Shown: positions 19,808 to 30,011, counted from the stretch's first letter. The stretch is DNA of 43,113 nt from Melioribacter roseus (GCA_020722085.1 DYLN01000017.1:1-43113), one strand, 5' to 3'. Numbers and translations are program-made. The notes: generated by a model not told the origin, from the sequence alone.

Positions 19808-22285
19808 TTACAGAGATCTTAAAATTGTTTCCAACTGTTCTTCGTTTTCAACTATTACTTCCCTTGCCTTGCTGCCTTCCGAAGGACCAACAATTCCGGC
19901 TTGTTCAAGCTGATCGACAATTCTTGCAGCTCTTGAGTAACCTAATTTAAGTCTCCTTTGAAGCAGCGAAACCGAACCCTGTTGATGTCTTACCACAACT
20001 CTTGCAGCTTCTTCAAACATTGGGTCGAGATCGGCAAGAAAATCTCCAGCACCTTCTTTTTTCTTTTCAAACATTGAGGGAAGGAAGTAGCGTTTGGAAA
20101 ATCCTTTCTGTGCGTAAATAAAATTGGTAACTCTTTCCACTTCTTCTGTGCTTATGTACGCATTTTGAATTCTTATCGGTTTGGGAGCGCCGCCGGGTAA
20201 AAACAGCATATCGCCGGCACCAAGGAGTTGTTCGGCACCGTTCATATCAAGTATTGTTCTCGAATCAATTTTAGTTGCCACCTGATAAGCCATTCTTGCG
20301 CTGAAGTTGGCTTTAATTGTACCGGTTATTACGTTCACGGAAGGACGTTGTGTAGCAACAATCAAATGTATGCCTACGGCACGTGCAAGCTGTGCAAGAC
20401 GAGCTATCGGCTCTTCAACTTCTTTTCCCGAAGTGATCATTAAATCGGCAAGTTCATCTATAATAATTATTATGTACGGAAGCTTGTAGTGCTTCATATC
20501 GTTGGTATCTTTTGGCTTCGTCTTGGGATTTAGAATTTTTTTGTTGTAGTCAACAATATTTCTAACACCGGCTTTGGCAAGTTTATCGTATCTTTTTTCC
20601 ATTTCATATTCTACAGCTTTCAAAGCCAAGAGAGCATAAGAAGGGGATGTAATTATTTCTTCATCGATATCCGGAGATATAGCCAAAAAATGCTTATTCA
20701 GTCTTTTGTAAAAAGAAAGCTCAATTTTTTTTGGATCCACAATAACAAATTTAACTTCTGAAGGATGTTTGGAATAAATTAGACTGTTTATGATCATGTT
20801 TATACCGACGCTTTTACCCGACCCGGTTGAACCGGCTATCAACAGATGCGGCATTTTTGCCAGATCAGTTATGTAAACTTCTCCAGAAATAGTTTTACCA
20901 AGCGCCAGAGGAAGTTCTGCTTTTGTATCTTTCAGCTTGGTAATTACAGACCTCGCCCGTACAAGCGAGGCTTCTGCATTCGGAATTTCAACACCGATTG
21001 CACTTTTACCGGGAATTGGTGCAATAATTCTAATTCCTCTCGCCGCCAAAGCAAGTGCAATATCGTGTTCAAGGCTTACAATTCTACTTATTTTAACTCC
21101 AGGCGAAGGTACAATTTCATAGAGAGTAACCACAGGACCCGGAGTAACAGTAATATCTTCAATTTGAATATCAAACAAAGACAGTTTTTCTTTTAACAGT
21201 TCAGCATTGCGTTTTAATTCCTCTTCATGAACTTTGACTTCTTCATCTTCAGGCATTACCAGGAGATCGAGTTTGGGAAAAGAATATTCGATTTGTTCTT
21301 CCCATTGTTCAGGTAACTTTTCTTCTTCTTCTCTATCTATCGGAGAGATAATTTCTTCATCTTCTGCCGGCATTTGTTTTTTGGGTTTGAGTTTAGGGCT
21401 TTCTTCAACAGCAGGTTCAATTGTTTTTTCCGGCTCAATGTTTTTTATTATTTTGATTTTAGTTTCCGGTTCTTTTTTAGATCCAATTTCTTCCTGAACT
21501 TCCTTTTCTCTTCTTTCGAATAAAGCCTTCAGTCTGCTTTCTTTTCTCAACTCTTTAATTTTTCCCAGATTTTCTCCGGTTTTTTCATCCACGGGAGCTT
21601 TGATTTTTATTGACTCTTCAGTTTCTTTTTCTTCACCAAACAGGTTTTTCAAAAATTCCCAAATTCTGCTTACCTTAATATCGAAAGCAATAATCAGAGT
21701 AACAAAGATTGCTGCAGAAAGAAAAATTATACTCCCCAATCCTCCAAATAATTTGCCTATTGCTTTTCCCAAGAAAGCACCGGTATTGCCGGAGAGTTCA
21801 AAAACATCGGTAAACAAACCGATTTCCGGAGTAAAACGCAGCATACCGAAAAACGATGCAAGCAAAACACCCATTACAATTAGAAAATTCGAGATGTAAA
21901 TTGCAGCTTTATAGTTTTGTCCGCGAAGAATTGAATACCCCCAGACAAACATAACAACCGGGAAAACCAGAGAGAAATAACCTAATGTTGCATGGATAAA
22001 AAAGTTGGAAATAAAAGCGCCGAAAACACCAAGTAAATTACGTGTTGAACTTGCTTTGGCATTTATTTCGGGATTGGATGAAAATACTTTGAAAAGATCG
22101 GTAAACTTGTAAGAGAAGTTGGCATCATCAAATCTTGAGTAAGACAGTATACTCAAGAAAATTAGGAGCGCAAATACAATTAAAAATATACCCAATATTT
22201 TTTTCTTTTTTTCGATAGAAATAACAAAATAATTACCGTCTTCGGTATTGTTTTTAGCCGTTTTTAATTTTTTCCTTGCTGCCAT
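19808..22285 (-). CDS. ftsK: DNA translocase FtsK/SpoIIIE
   Basis: 825 residues. Four membrane helices lie in the first 200 residues, followed by a charged, low-complexity linker (about 215-335), and then the motor: alpha/beta domains with Walker A GSTGSGKS (485-492) and Walker B IIIIIDE (605-611), and a C-terminal winged-helix gamma domain (about 755-825, with LLQRRLKLGYSRAARIVDQ) that reads orienting DNA sites and activates Xer. FtsK pumps DNA at the septum and works with the XerCD recombinase, a candidate of which is encoded at 3168-4058. lolA follows with a one-base gap. Confidence 0.97.
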   Translation of the reverse strand: MAARKKLKTAKNNTEDGNYFVISIEKKKKILGIFLIVFALLIFLSILSYSRFDDANFSYKFTDLFKVFSSNPEINAKASSTRNLLGVFGAFISNFFIHATLGYFSLVFPVVMFVWGYSILRGQNYKAAIYISNFLIVMGVLLASFFGMLRFTPEIGLFTDVFELSGNTGAFLGKAIGKLFGGLGSIIFLSAAIFVTLIIAFDIKVSRIWEFLKNLFGEEKETEESIKIKAPVDEKTGENLGKIKELRKESRLKALFERREKEVQEEIGSKKEPETKIKIIKNIEPEKTIEPAVEESPKLKPKKQMPAEDEEIISPIDREEEEKLPEQWEEQIEYSFPKLDLLVMPEDEEVKVHEEELKRNAELLKEKLSLFDIQIEDITVTPGPVVTLYEIVPSPGVKISRIVSLEHDIALALAARGIRIIAPIPGKSAIGVEIPNAEASLVRARSVITKLKDTKAELPLALGKTISGEVYITDLAKMPHLLIAGSTGSGKSVGINMIINSLIYSKHPSEVKFVIVDPKKIELSFYKRLNKHFLAISPDIDEEIITSPSYALLALKAVEYEMEKRYDKLAKAGVRNIVDYNKKILNPKTKPKDTNDMKHYKLPYIIIIIDELADLMITSGKEVEEPIARLAQLARAVGIHLIVATQRPSVNVITGTIKANFSARMAYQVATKIDSRTILDMNGAEQLLGAGDMLFLPGGAPKPIRIQNAYISTEEVERVTNFIYAQKGFSKRYFLPSMFEKKKEGAGDFLADLDPMFEEAARVVVRHQQGSVSLLQRRLKLGYSRAARIVDQLEQAGIVGPSEGSKAREVIVENEEQLETILRSL

Positions 22286-22291
22286 TTTTAA

Positions 22292-23038
22292 TTACAGTTC
22301 AATATTTGTTGAACCGTTGTCAAATTTTTTTACTATACCGGAAGTATAATATGGAATAATATTTATAGAATCTACTTTTGAGCAGTAAGAAAGATCGTCC
22401 TTAAAACCATTTTTTATAAGCAATTGTCCGTGCTCGGACTCTTTAAGCATTTTCAAAATACTTTTCCCGAACGTTTTATTCAAAGCAATTGCTGCTCTTG
22501 CCGAATCGGAAAGTTCAATTGAATTATCCATTGAAAGCATTGTAGTAATTAATTTCCCGGCACAGACTGTATCCTCTATTGAAAACGTTCCGGCTGTCCC
22601 GGCACATAAAATTAAAAAATCTTTTCCTAAAGTAACCAGATGTTTGGCAATAGTCGACAAATTATTAAAACAGCAAACGAACAAATTCTCAGAAAATTTA
22701 GCTTTAATAATTGCTTTTGAACCATTTGTTGTGTAGAGAATAATTGACTTGCCGGAAATTACCTCAGGTGTATACTCAAGAGGAGAATTTCCGAGATTAA
22801 ATCCTTCGATCATCTTCGTATTTCTTTCTCCCCCTAATATTGTCTGACCACCAAATGCATTTCCAGATACTTTCATAGCAAAATCGACGGTACTAACCGG
22901 AATAATTTCGCGCGCACCGTTGTTAAGAGCAGTTACAATTACAGAAGTTGCCCTCAATACATCTATTACCACGGTTGTTTTGCCCGTAAAGTATAATTCA
23001 TCAACATTTGCAGGGGATAACAAAATATTTGCTCTCAT
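22292..23038 (-). CDS. comB: ComB-family 2-phosphosulfolactate phosphatase-like protein
   Basis: 248 residues. It shows the ComB signatures VVIDVLRATSVI (about 24-35), LGGERN (about 68-73), GFNLGNSPLEY (about 78-88) and TTNGSKAI (about 103-110). The founding enzyme dephosphorylates 2-phosphosulfolactate in coenzyme M or sulfolactate synthesis, but many bacteria without coenzyme M carry homologues of unproven role. No comA or comC is nearby; its neighbours are gcvT and ftsK. Enzyme class is likely, substrate is not settled. Confidence 0.85.
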   Translation of the reverse strand: MRANILLSPANVDELYFTGKTTVVIDVLRATSVIVTALNNGAREIIPVSTVDFAMKVSGNAFGGQTILGGERNTKMIEGFNLGNSPLEYTPEVISGKSIILYTTNGSKAIIKAKFSENLFVCCFNNLSTIAKHLVTLGKDFLILCAGTAGTFSIEDTVCAGKLITTMLSMDNSIELSDSARAAIALNKTFGKSILKMLKESEHGQLLIKNGFKDDLSYCSKVDSINIIPYYTSGIVKKFDNGSTNIEL

Positions 23039-23039
23039 A

Positions 23040-24122
23040 TTATTTTTTCACAAATGGTAATTTAGTTATTACAGCAGGTATTTCTTTCCCTCTTATTAAA
23101 AAATTAATTTGGTTGCCTTCGTTAGCGTATTCAGTTGAAACATAGCCGAGTGCAATAGCTTTATCAAGAACAGGACTTACAGTACCGCTTGTAATTGTTC
23201 CCACTTTCCGCTTATTTACAGTTAATTCATAACCGTGCCTTGGAAAAGCCTTTTCTTCGGAGATCATTGGTACAAGTCTGCGTTTCAATCCGCTAGATTT
23301 TATTTTCAACAAAGTTTCTTTACCTATAAACTCATTTTTTTTGAATTTAGTTATCCAGCCCAACCCGGCTTCTAGCGGATTTGTAGTCTGGTCGATATCG
23401 TTTCCGTACAAACAAAAACCCATTTCCAATCTTAGGGAATCTCTAGCACCTAAGCCGGCAGGTTTAATATCAAATTTTTCTCCTGCTTCAAAGACTACGT
23501 TCCAAATTTTTTCGGCAGTTGATTCGTTTCCCTTGAAATATAATTCATATCCAAGTTCGCCGGTGTAACCTGTTCTTGAAATAATTGCATCGATGCCAGC
23601 GATTTTGCCCGAGAAAAAGTGATAATATTCCAGCTCAAAAGGTTTATCACAAACAGCTTCTACAACTGCTTTCGAATTTGGACCTTGTACGGCAAGCAGA
23701 GAATAATCATCGCTTTCATCAGTAACCTCAACATCCAGATTGTTATTTTCCTTCATCCAGTTAAAGTCTTTATCCTTGTTTGATGCATTAACAACAAGCA
23801 TAAACTCTTTTTCATTAATACGGTAAACAAGAAGGTCGTCAACAATTCCGCCGTCGGGATAACACATTGCCGAATATTGGACCCTGCCGTCGTAAAGAAC
23901 GGATGCGTCGTTAACAGTTATATGCTGCACAAAATCCAAAGCTTTACTGCCGCGTATAAATATTTCTCCCATATGAGATACATCAAAGACGCCGACAGAA
24001 TTTCTTACAGCCTTATGTTCTGCAATGATTGAAGAATACTGCACGGGCATTTTAAATCCCGCAAAATCAACAATCTTAGCGCCAAGTTTTTCATGAACGG
24101 AATAAAATTTTGTTTTCTTCAT
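23040..24122 (-). CDS. gcvT: aminomethyltransferase (glycine cleavage T protein)
   Basis: 360 residues, normal for GcvT. It transfers the aminomethyl group of glycine from H protein to tetrahydrofolate. Signatures: VGVFDVSHMGEI (about 41-52), YSAMCYPDGGIVDDLLVYR, LLAVQGPNSK, ISRTGYTGELGYELY and GLGARDSLRLEMGF. The other cleavage genes (gcvH, gcvP, lpd) are not present. It starts 5 bp after the transaldolase-like stop and is followed by comB with one spare base. Confidence 0.96.
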   Translation of the reverse strand: MKKTKFYSVHEKLGAKIVDFAGFKMPVQYSSIIAEHKAVRNSVGVFDVSHMGEIFIRGSKALDFVQHITVNDASVLYDGRVQYSAMCYPDGGIVDDLLVYRINEKEFMLVVNASNKDKDFNWMKENNNLDVEVTDESDDYSLLAVQGPNSKAVVEAVCDKPFELEYYHFFSGKIAGIDAIISRTGYTGELGYELYFKGNESTAEKIWNVVFEAGEKFDIKPAGLGARDSLRLEMGFCLYGNDIDQTTNPLEAGLGWITKFKKNEFIGKETLLKIKSSGLKRRLVPMISEEKAFPRHGYELTVNKRKVGTITSGTVSPVLDKAIALGYVSTEYANEGNQINFLIRGKEIPAVITKLPFVKK

Positions 24123-24127
24123 AACAA

Positions 24128-24772
24128 TTATTGCTTTAGCTTATTCCAATCGCTTAAAAATTTATTTAAACCAATATCCGTCAAAGGATGATTAAATAAC
24201 TTCATAATAACATCGTAGGGCATTGTTGCTACGTCTGCACCCATTAAAGCAGCTTCAACAAGATGAAGCGGGTGACGAATGCTGGCAACCAGGACCTGTG
24301 TTTTATAACCGTAATTTTTATATATCCGAACAATCTGTCCCACCAGTTCCATCCCGTTTGTGCTGATATCGTCTAGCCTACCGACAAAGGGACTTATATA
24401 AGCTGCCCCGGCTTTGGCGGCTAAAATTGCCTGGGAGGGCGAGAAGCAGAGTGTAACATTTGTTTTAATACCTTCATCAGAAAGTTTTTTTACGGCTTTA
24501 ATTCCTTCTTTAATTAAGGGCACCTTAACAACAATATTTTTATGAACTTTGGATAACTCAAATGCTTCTTTAAGTATTCCGTCGTAATCGGTTGAGACAA
24601 CTTCTGCACTTATGGGTCCGTCTACAATTTTCACAATTTCATCTAACAATTGTCTAAAATTTTTCCCTTCTTTAGAAACCAACGAAGGATTTGTTGTAAC
24701 TCCGTCTAACAGACCTAATGCAGCAGCTTCCCGTATTTGGTCTAAATTTGCTGTGTCAATAAAAAACTTCAT
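24128..24772 (-). CDS. transaldolase/fructose-6-phosphate aldolase family, short form
   Basis: 214 residues, the length of the short TalC/Fsa subfamily. It begins [13 protein letters not shown] and has the signatures [14 protein letters not shown] (about 23-36), [10 protein letters not shown] with the Schiff-base Lys83, and [11 protein letters not shown] near 127-137. Members act as transaldolase in the pentose phosphate pathway or as fructose-6-phosphate aldolase; sequence by eye cannot decide which. A GGAGGTT ribosome site precedes the ATG. The 49-bp gap after rng is long enough for an internal promoter, but I saw no clear one. Confidence 0.94.
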   Translation of the reverse strand: MKFFIDTANLDQIREAAALGLLDGVTTNPSLVSKEGKNFRQLLDEIVKIVDGPISAEVVSTDYDGILKEAFELSKVHKNIVVKVPLIKEGIKAVKKLSDEGIKTNVTLCFSPSQAILAAKAGAAYISPFVGRLDDISTNGMELVGQIVRIYKNYGYKTQVLVASIRHPLHLVEAALMGADVATMPYDVIMKLFNHPLTDIGLNKFLSDWNKLKQ

Positions 24773-24821
24773 TCCGGGAACCTCCTTTACAATTTAATTT
24801 ATGATTGCAAAAAGTAACTTA

Positions 24822-26480
24822 TTATAAATATTCTTCTGTTAAATTTTCTCCGGTTTTCGTAGAAAATATCTGAAAGACCTGCGGATTAATCTTTTCATCT
24901 TTCTCTAATTTAATCCGAATTAAATATTTAAACTGAAGCTTGGTAATAGTAGAAATTGTTCCGCGCTGCAACACTTCGGCAAATGTAGGATGCACTTTAA
25001 TTGTGAGTGATTTGTACTTTTTCCCTTCAATTTTGTAACGCGTAAGCCACTTTTCTAATTCATGAATTGTATGTGACTTCTTAGTTAAAAGTCCTGTACC
25101 CTGGCAGAAAGGACAAACCTCGAACATAGACTGAATTATGTTTTCTCTGATGCGTTCACGTGTAATCTGCATCAGTCCGAATTCTGTCATGGGAAGAATT
25201 GCAGTTTTCGCACGGTCTTTTTTAAATTCTTTTTTCATCTCGTCATAAATTTTCTTGCGGTTCTTTTCATCTTCAAGGTCGATAAAATCCACAACTATCA
25301 ATCCGCCAATGTCTCTTAACCTAAGTTGTCTTACGATTTCGCGTGCTGCCTCAAGATCTGTTTTAAGAGAATTAAGTTCCTGTTCTTTCTTTGCAGCATA
25401 CCGTCCGCTGTTAACATCAATTACAACCATCGCTTCGGTATGTTCAATTACAATATGCCCTCCGCTGGGCAGCGGTACTTTTCTACCCATCAAAGCCTTT
25501 ATTTGTTCATCTACCTTGAAAGCTTCAAAAATAGGTTCTTCGCTTTTGTATAGTTCAATTCTATCTAAAAGTGCAGGCTGAATAAATTCGACGTAATTTC
25601 TTATTTCTTTGTATAACTTTTTTGAATCAACAAAAACTTTTGATACATCGGGAGTAAAAAGATCACGGATAACACTTATAGTTGTGCTCAAATCTTTGTA
25701 CAGCAAAGCCGGGGGGGTACTTTGCTTTGCTTCCTCTTCAATTTCTTTCCAGCTTTTGACGAGATATTTTAAGTCGCCGGAAAGAGCTTCTTCCGACTGA
25801 TCTTTTGCAGCGGTACGAATTATAAGTCCGCAATTTTCAGGTATAATTCCTCTGGCTATTCTTCGTAATCTTTTTCTTTCTCTTGCATCTACAATTTTTT
25901 TGGAGACTCCAATTTTATTATCAAAAGGCAAAAGAACGCAGAATCTGCCGGGGAGTGAAATTGAAGATGTAACACGCACTCCCTTGTCTTTGACAGGCTC
26001 CTTAATAATCTGAATCAGTAATTCCTGTCCCTTATAAAGTTTGGGAATTTCCTTTTGAGCAGTCTCTGACCTTTCTTTCCGTCTTTCGGCTGTTACAGAT
26101 TCACTCAGAGTTTTCTGGCTCTGACGGAGATTTTCAGTTTTAATTTCTGTATTAACAGCCACTGAGACATTTACTGATGCATTGCCATTGGAGGAATCTT
26201 CAACATCAACATCGGCATCTTCATCTTCGAAAATGCCCTGAAGCGCTTCCATGCGGTCGCCAATATCAGAAAAATGAAGAAATGCATCGTGCTTGAGTCC
26301 AACATCAATAAAAGCTGCTCTTATGCCCGGCAAAACCCTTGCAATTTTTCCAAGGTAAATATCCCCCACCATTCTTTGTTTTTCGGAATGATCAACAAAA
26401 AAGTCGACCAGATTTCCATTTTCTGTAATAGCTACTCGGTTTTGAGTAGTAGACGAATTAATAATAATTTCTTTGTGCAT
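24822..26480 (-). CDS. rng: ribonuclease E/G family protein (RNase G)
   Basis: 552 residues, longer than E. coli RNase G (about 490) because of an insert. An S1 RNA-binding domain (about 35-175) is interrupted at about 77-146 by a low-complexity stretch with an acidic part and an Asn/Ser/Val part. The catalytic DNase-I-like domain follows, with metal-binding Asp355 (VVIDVNSGRY) and Asp398 (LIVVDFIDLED), then the zinc-link CPFC (Cys456, Cys459) that joins subunits. It processes rRNA and degrades mRNA. Coming soon after pnp in the transcript, it groups the two RNA-decay enzymes. It lies 21 bp after dusB. Confidence 0.95.
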   Translation of the reverse strand: MHKEIIINSSTTQNRVAITENGNLVDFFVDHSEKQRMVGDIYLGKIARVLPGIRAAFIDVGLKHDAFLHFSDIGDRMEALQGIFEDEDADVDVEDSSNGNASVNVSVAVNTEIKTENLRQSQKTLSESVTAERRKERSETAQKEIPKLYKGQELLIQIIKEPVKDKGVRVTSSISLPGRFCVLLPFDNKIGVSKKIVDARERKRLRRIARGIIPENCGLIIRTAAKDQSEEALSGDLKYLVKSWKEIEEEAKQSTPPALLYKDLSTTISVIRDLFTPDVSKVFVDSKKLYKEIRNYVEFIQPALLDRIELYKSEEPIFEAFKVDEQIKALMGRKVPLPSGGHIVIEHTEAMVVIDVNSGRYAAKKEQELNSLKTDLEAAREIVRQLRLRDIGGLIVVDFIDLEDEKNRKKIYDEMKKEFKKDRAKTAILPMTEFGLMQITRERIRENIIQSMFEVCPFCQGTGLLTKKSHTIHELEKWLTRYKIEGKKYKSLTIKVHPTFAEVLQRGTISTITKLQFKYLIRIKLEKDEKINPQVFQIFSTKTGENLTEEYL

Positions 26481-26501
26481 TTAAATCTCATTTTTTTGCT
26501 T

Positions 26502-27578
26502 TCAGTTGATTTCAGCTCCAATTTTTTCATCCATTTCGGTCAACCAGAAAAGCACCTTCTTTTTAAACTTTGTATGATTTATTTCTAAATTCTCTTCTCC
26601 GTACCTCTGATTTATTAAATTTTCAGAGTGTTCGTTTATCAAATCTTTTATGCTGCTTACAGACGTTAAACCGAATATTCTATCTAATATAAAATTAACT
26701 CCATTATAATAATGAAAATACCAAATCATATTTTTTTTTGCTCTATCCAGAGACATTATTTCGCCTAGATCGTTTACTAAATAATCTAGATGTTTCAATG
26801 CTGTATCTCTTACAACTGTTACATCCGGCTTGCCGGGATCGATGCCTGATTCAATCAACTTATTGTAACGAGAAAAAATAAACGGATTACCAAGTGCGCC
26901 CCGCGCAACCAACACTGAGTCGGCTCCGGTTTCCTTTATCATTTCTTGAGCATCTTGCGGAGTAAAAACAGAACCGTTGCCAACAATGTTTACATTGAAT
27001 TTTTCTTTGACTTCTTTAATCCACTGCCAGCGCGGTTCGACATTATATTTTTCATTACGTACTCTTGCATGAATAAAGATTACATCAACACCGTTTTCCA
27101 TAGCGGCTTTCACAGTATCAAAAATATTAATATGGTTTTTATCTTTCCCCAGCCGTACTTTTATCGAAACTGGAATCCCGTTAGAATTGTCCTTCATTTT
27201 TCTTACAAGTTTTCCTATTAACTGAGGATCATCTAGTAGAGCAGATCCCATTCTTTTGCCCACAACTTTATCAACCGGGCAGCCTGAATTTAAATCTATT
27301 ATATCGGGATTAAATTTGGAAACTTCGTTTACGGCTTCACCGATAATGGCAGGATCGCGCCCCAGAATTTGAATTCCAATGGGTTTTTCAGATTTATTAA
27401 ACGAAAGCAGTTTTAATGTTTCAAAATTATTTCTGACAACGCCTTCGGCACTTACCATCTGTGTGAAAGTTAGACCGCAGCCAAACTCTTTTGCAATTTT
27501 CCTAAAAGAAGAATCGGTAACCTCTGCCATTGGGGCTAAAATAAGTTTATTTCCTAAATCAAGATTCCCGATTCTCAT
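26502..27578 (-). CDS. dusB: tRNA-dihydrouridine synthase
   Basis: 358 residues, FMN TIM barrel that reduces uridine to dihydrouridine in tRNA. Signatures: KLILAPMAEVTDSSFRKIA near the start, DLNSGCPVDKVVGKRMGSALL with the catalytic Cys100, SIKVRLGKD and VARGALGNPFIF. An upstream in-frame GTG (27587) exists, but it touches the AAGGAA ribosome site, while the ATG at 27578 lies at good spacing from it, so ATG is chosen. It sits between pnp and rng. Confidence 0.93.
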   Translation of the reverse strand: MRIGNLDLGNKLILAPMAEVTDSSFRKIAKEFGCGLTFTQMVSAEGVVRNNFETLKLLSFNKSEKPIGIQILGRDPAIIGEAVNEVSKFNPDIIDLNSGCPVDKVVGKRMGSALLDDPQLIGKLVRKMKDNSNGIPVSIKVRLGKDKNHINIFDTVKAAMENGVDVIFIHARVRNEKYNVEPRWQWIKEVKEKFNVNIVGNGSVFTPQDAQEMIKETGADSVLVARGALGNPFIFSRYNKLIESGIDPGKPDVTVVRDTALKHLDYLVNDLGEIMSLDRAKKNMIWYFHYYNGVNFILDRIFGLTSVSSIKDLINEHSENLINQRYGEENLEINHTKFKKKVLFWLTEMDEKIGAEIN

Positions 27579-27620
27579 AAAAATCACTTCCTTGAAGAAC
27601 TGAAACTACCAAATTACAAA

Positions 27621-29729
27621 CTATATCTGCTTTTCAGCAGTTTCCTTTTCTGCTTTTTCGTTCAACAAAACTTTTCGCGATAAGCTAAACTTCCCGCTGT
27701 CCATGCTTATTAGTTTGACCTTAATCATTTCACCCTCTTTTAGAACATCAGTTACTTTATTTACTCTTTTGGTATCAATTTGTGAAATATGAAGCAGTCC
27801 TTGAATACCCGGAAGAATTTCAACAAAAGCACCAAAGTCAGTTATCTTAACAATTTTTCCTTCGTAAATATGTCCGATTTCAGGATCTGCAGTCAGCCAT
27901 TTTATATATTCACGGGCTTTCTTGGCAAGCGCAGCATCCTGTCCTGAAATATTAACCGTTCCATCTTCGTCAATAACAATTTCAACATTGAAGTCCTTCT
28001 GAATTTTCTGAACAACCTTTCCTCCCGGACCGATTACAGTTCCAATTTTATCTGGATTTATCTTGGTCATCAAAATTGAAGGAGCAAAGCTTGAAATATT
28101 TTCTCTCGGCTGTGAAATAGCCAGGTTCATTATTTTAAGTATGTGCAATCTGCCTTCTTTAGCCTGCTGTAAAGCTTTTTCCATTATTTCATAGGAAATG
28201 CCCTGAATCTTTATATCCATCTGGAAACCGGTAATTCCGTTTTCCGTACCCGCAACTTTGAAATCCATATCGCCAAGATGATCTTCGTTGCCAAGGATAT
28301 CGGAAAGAATTGAGTAGTTGTCTCCTTCTTTAACAAGGCCCATAGCAATTCCAGCAACTGCACATTTAACCGGAACGCCGCCGTCCATTAAAGCCAACGA
28401 GCCGGCACAAACAGTCGCCATGGAAGACGAACCATTTGACTCAAGAATATCCGAATTAACACGAATGATATAAGGGAATTTATCCTCCGGCGGAATAACA
28501 TATTTTAAAGAACGTTCAGCCAAATTTCCGTGTCCGACTTCTCGCCTTCCCGGTCCACTGAATCTTCCGGTTTCCCCGACACTAAAAGGCGGAAAGTTAT
28601 AATGCAGCAAAAATCTTTTCTTGTATTCAGTCTGAAGTCCGTCAATAATTTGTTCATCACCTTTTGTACCGAGAGTAAGCGTTGTTAGGCTTTGTGTTTC
28701 ACCTCTTGTAAAAAGAGCAGTCCCGTGAGGGCGCGGTAGAATTCCAAGTTCAATGCTAATGGGACGGATTTCATTTGGCTTTCTGCCGTCAAGACGCAGA
28801 CCTTTCTCAAGAATTCTCTTGCGCATCATTTCTTTTTCCATATCGTGCAGAATCTCTTTTATTTTCTTTTCCGATTCAGGATATTTTTCAGCCAATGCAT
28901 TAACAACTTCTTCTGTTAATTCTTTATTCTTTCTGCTTCTTTCTTCTTTGCTTAGAACTGCTGAAACTATTGAAATCATTTTTTCCGATGCCAGTTCTTT
29001 TACATCGGCGACTAAATTTTCATCTACTTCCGGCACCGGCACTTCCATTTTCGGTTTACCGCAGAGTTCCCTAAGTTCGTTTTGGACTTTCACTATCTTT
29101 TTTATTTCCGTATGGGCAAATTTTAATGCTTCCAGCATGTCATTTTCCGAAACTTCTTTTGCCTCACCTTCCACCATCATAATTGAACTTTCAGTGCCGG
29201 CAACAACAAGTTCCAGGTCACTTTCCTCAACTTGAGCGTGGGTGGGATTAATTATAAACTGTCCGTTTACCCTTCCAACCCTAACCTCACCGATTGGTTC
29301 CTGGAACGGGATATCCGAAATTGTTAATGCAGCTGATGCCGCACAAGCACCCAAAACATCGGCGTCGTTTTCGTTATCATAAGAATAAACAAATGCAGCA
29401 ACCTGTGTTTCGTTCAAAAAATTATCGGGAAATAAAGGTCTAATTGGTCTGTCTATCAAACGTGCACTGAGAATTTCTTTATCAGTTGGCTTTCCTTCAC
29501 GCTTGAAAAATCCGCCGGGTATTTTACCTGCTGCAAATGATTTTTCTCTGTATTCTACAGACAAAGGGAAAAAATCGACATCTTCTTTTAGCTCGCCTGC
29601 AACAGCTGTAACCAGTATGACGGTTTCTCCGTACTGAACAGTAACTGCGCCGTTAGCTTGCTTTGCCAATTTACCTGTTTCAAAAATCAGCTTTTTTCCG
29701 CCTATTTCAATTTCTTTTCTATACAACAT
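27621..29729 (-). CDS. pnp: polyribonucleotide nucleotidyltransferase (PNPase)
   Basis: 702 residues, full length. Two RNase PH domains (about 1-220 and 300-540) with the linking helical part, KH domain (IGTVIGPGGKVVQKI, about 555-610) and C-terminal S1 domain (GHIYEGKIVKITDFGAFVEI, about 620-690). It degrades RNA 3' to 5' by phosphorolysis and can add tails. It starts 12 bp after the rpsO stop, the widely conserved rpsO-pnp arrangement. Confidence 0.98.
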   Translation of the reverse strand: MLYRKEIEIGGKKLIFETGKLAKQANGAVTVQYGETVILVTAVAGELKEDVDFFPLSVEYREKSFAAGKIPGGFFKREGKPTDKEILSARLIDRPIRPLFPDNFLNETQVAAFVYSYDNENDADVLGACAASAALTISDIPFQEPIGEVRVGRVNGQFIINPTHAQVEESDLELVVAGTESSIMMVEGEAKEVSENDMLEALKFAHTEIKKIVKVQNELRELCGKPKMEVPVPEVDENLVADVKELASEKMISIVSAVLSKEERSRKNKELTEEVVNALAEKYPESEKKIKEILHDMEKEMMRKRILEKGLRLDGRKPNEIRPISIELGILPRPHGTALFTRGETQSLTTLTLGTKGDEQIIDGLQTEYKKRFLLHYNFPPFSVGETGRFSGPGRREVGHGNLAERSLKYVIPPEDKFPYIIRVNSDILESNGSSSMATVCAGSLALMDGGVPVKCAVAGIAMGLVKEGDNYSILSDILGNEDHLGDMDFKVAGTENGITGFQMDIKIQGISYEIMEKALQQAKEGRLHILKIMNLAISQPRENISSFAPSILMTKINPDKIGTVIGPGGKVVQKIQKDFNVEIVIDEDGTVNISGQDAALAKKAREYIKWLTADPEIGHIYEGKIVKITDFGAFVEILPGIQGLLHISQIDTKRVNKVTDVLKEGEMIKVKLISMDSGKFSLSRKVLLNEKAEKETAEKQI

Positions 29730-29741
29730 TAAGTATACCTC

Positions 29742-30011
29742 TTATTTTCTTATATTAAGTTCTTTAATAATTGTTCTGTATCTATTGATATCTTTTCTTG
29801 CAAGATAATCCAATAACCTTCTTCTTTTACCGACGAGCTGCATCAACCCTCTGCGTGATGAATGATCCTTCACGTGAGAATCAAAATGACCGGTAAGTCG
29901 GTTTATTCTTTCAGTAAGAATAGCAATCTGAACTTCTGCAGTTCCGCTGTCTTTTTCATTCTTACCGTATTTTTTAATTAATTGTGTTTTTTCTTCTTTT
30001 GTTAACGACAT
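29742..30011 (-). CDS. rpsO: 30S ribosomal protein S15
   Basis: 89 residues with the ATG at 30011, equal to the usual uS15 length. An upstream in-frame ATG would add 10 residues, but the chosen ATG has an AGGAG site at good spacing, and the next residues SLTKEEK match the family. Signatures: [17 protein letters not shown] and [15 protein letters not shown]15 binds the central domain of 16S rRNA and commonly represses its own mRNA. An A/T-rich 7-bp stem lies in the leader. Confidence 0.97.
   Translation of the reverse strand: MSLTKEEKTQLIKKYGKNEKDSGTAEVQIAILTERINRLTGHFDSHVKDHSSRRGLMQLVGKRRRLLDYLARKDINRYRTIIKELNIRK

Noticed and set aside
22292-24122. gcvT-comB as part of a coenzyme M pathway
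   Set aside because: No other pathway gene is present; adjacency alone does not support it.
28753-29235. 160-codon plus-strand ORF opposite pnp
   Set aside because: Ser/Phe-rich translation with no domain, entirely antisense to a well-supported gene, and no ribosome site; typical mirror ORF of AT-rich coding DNA.
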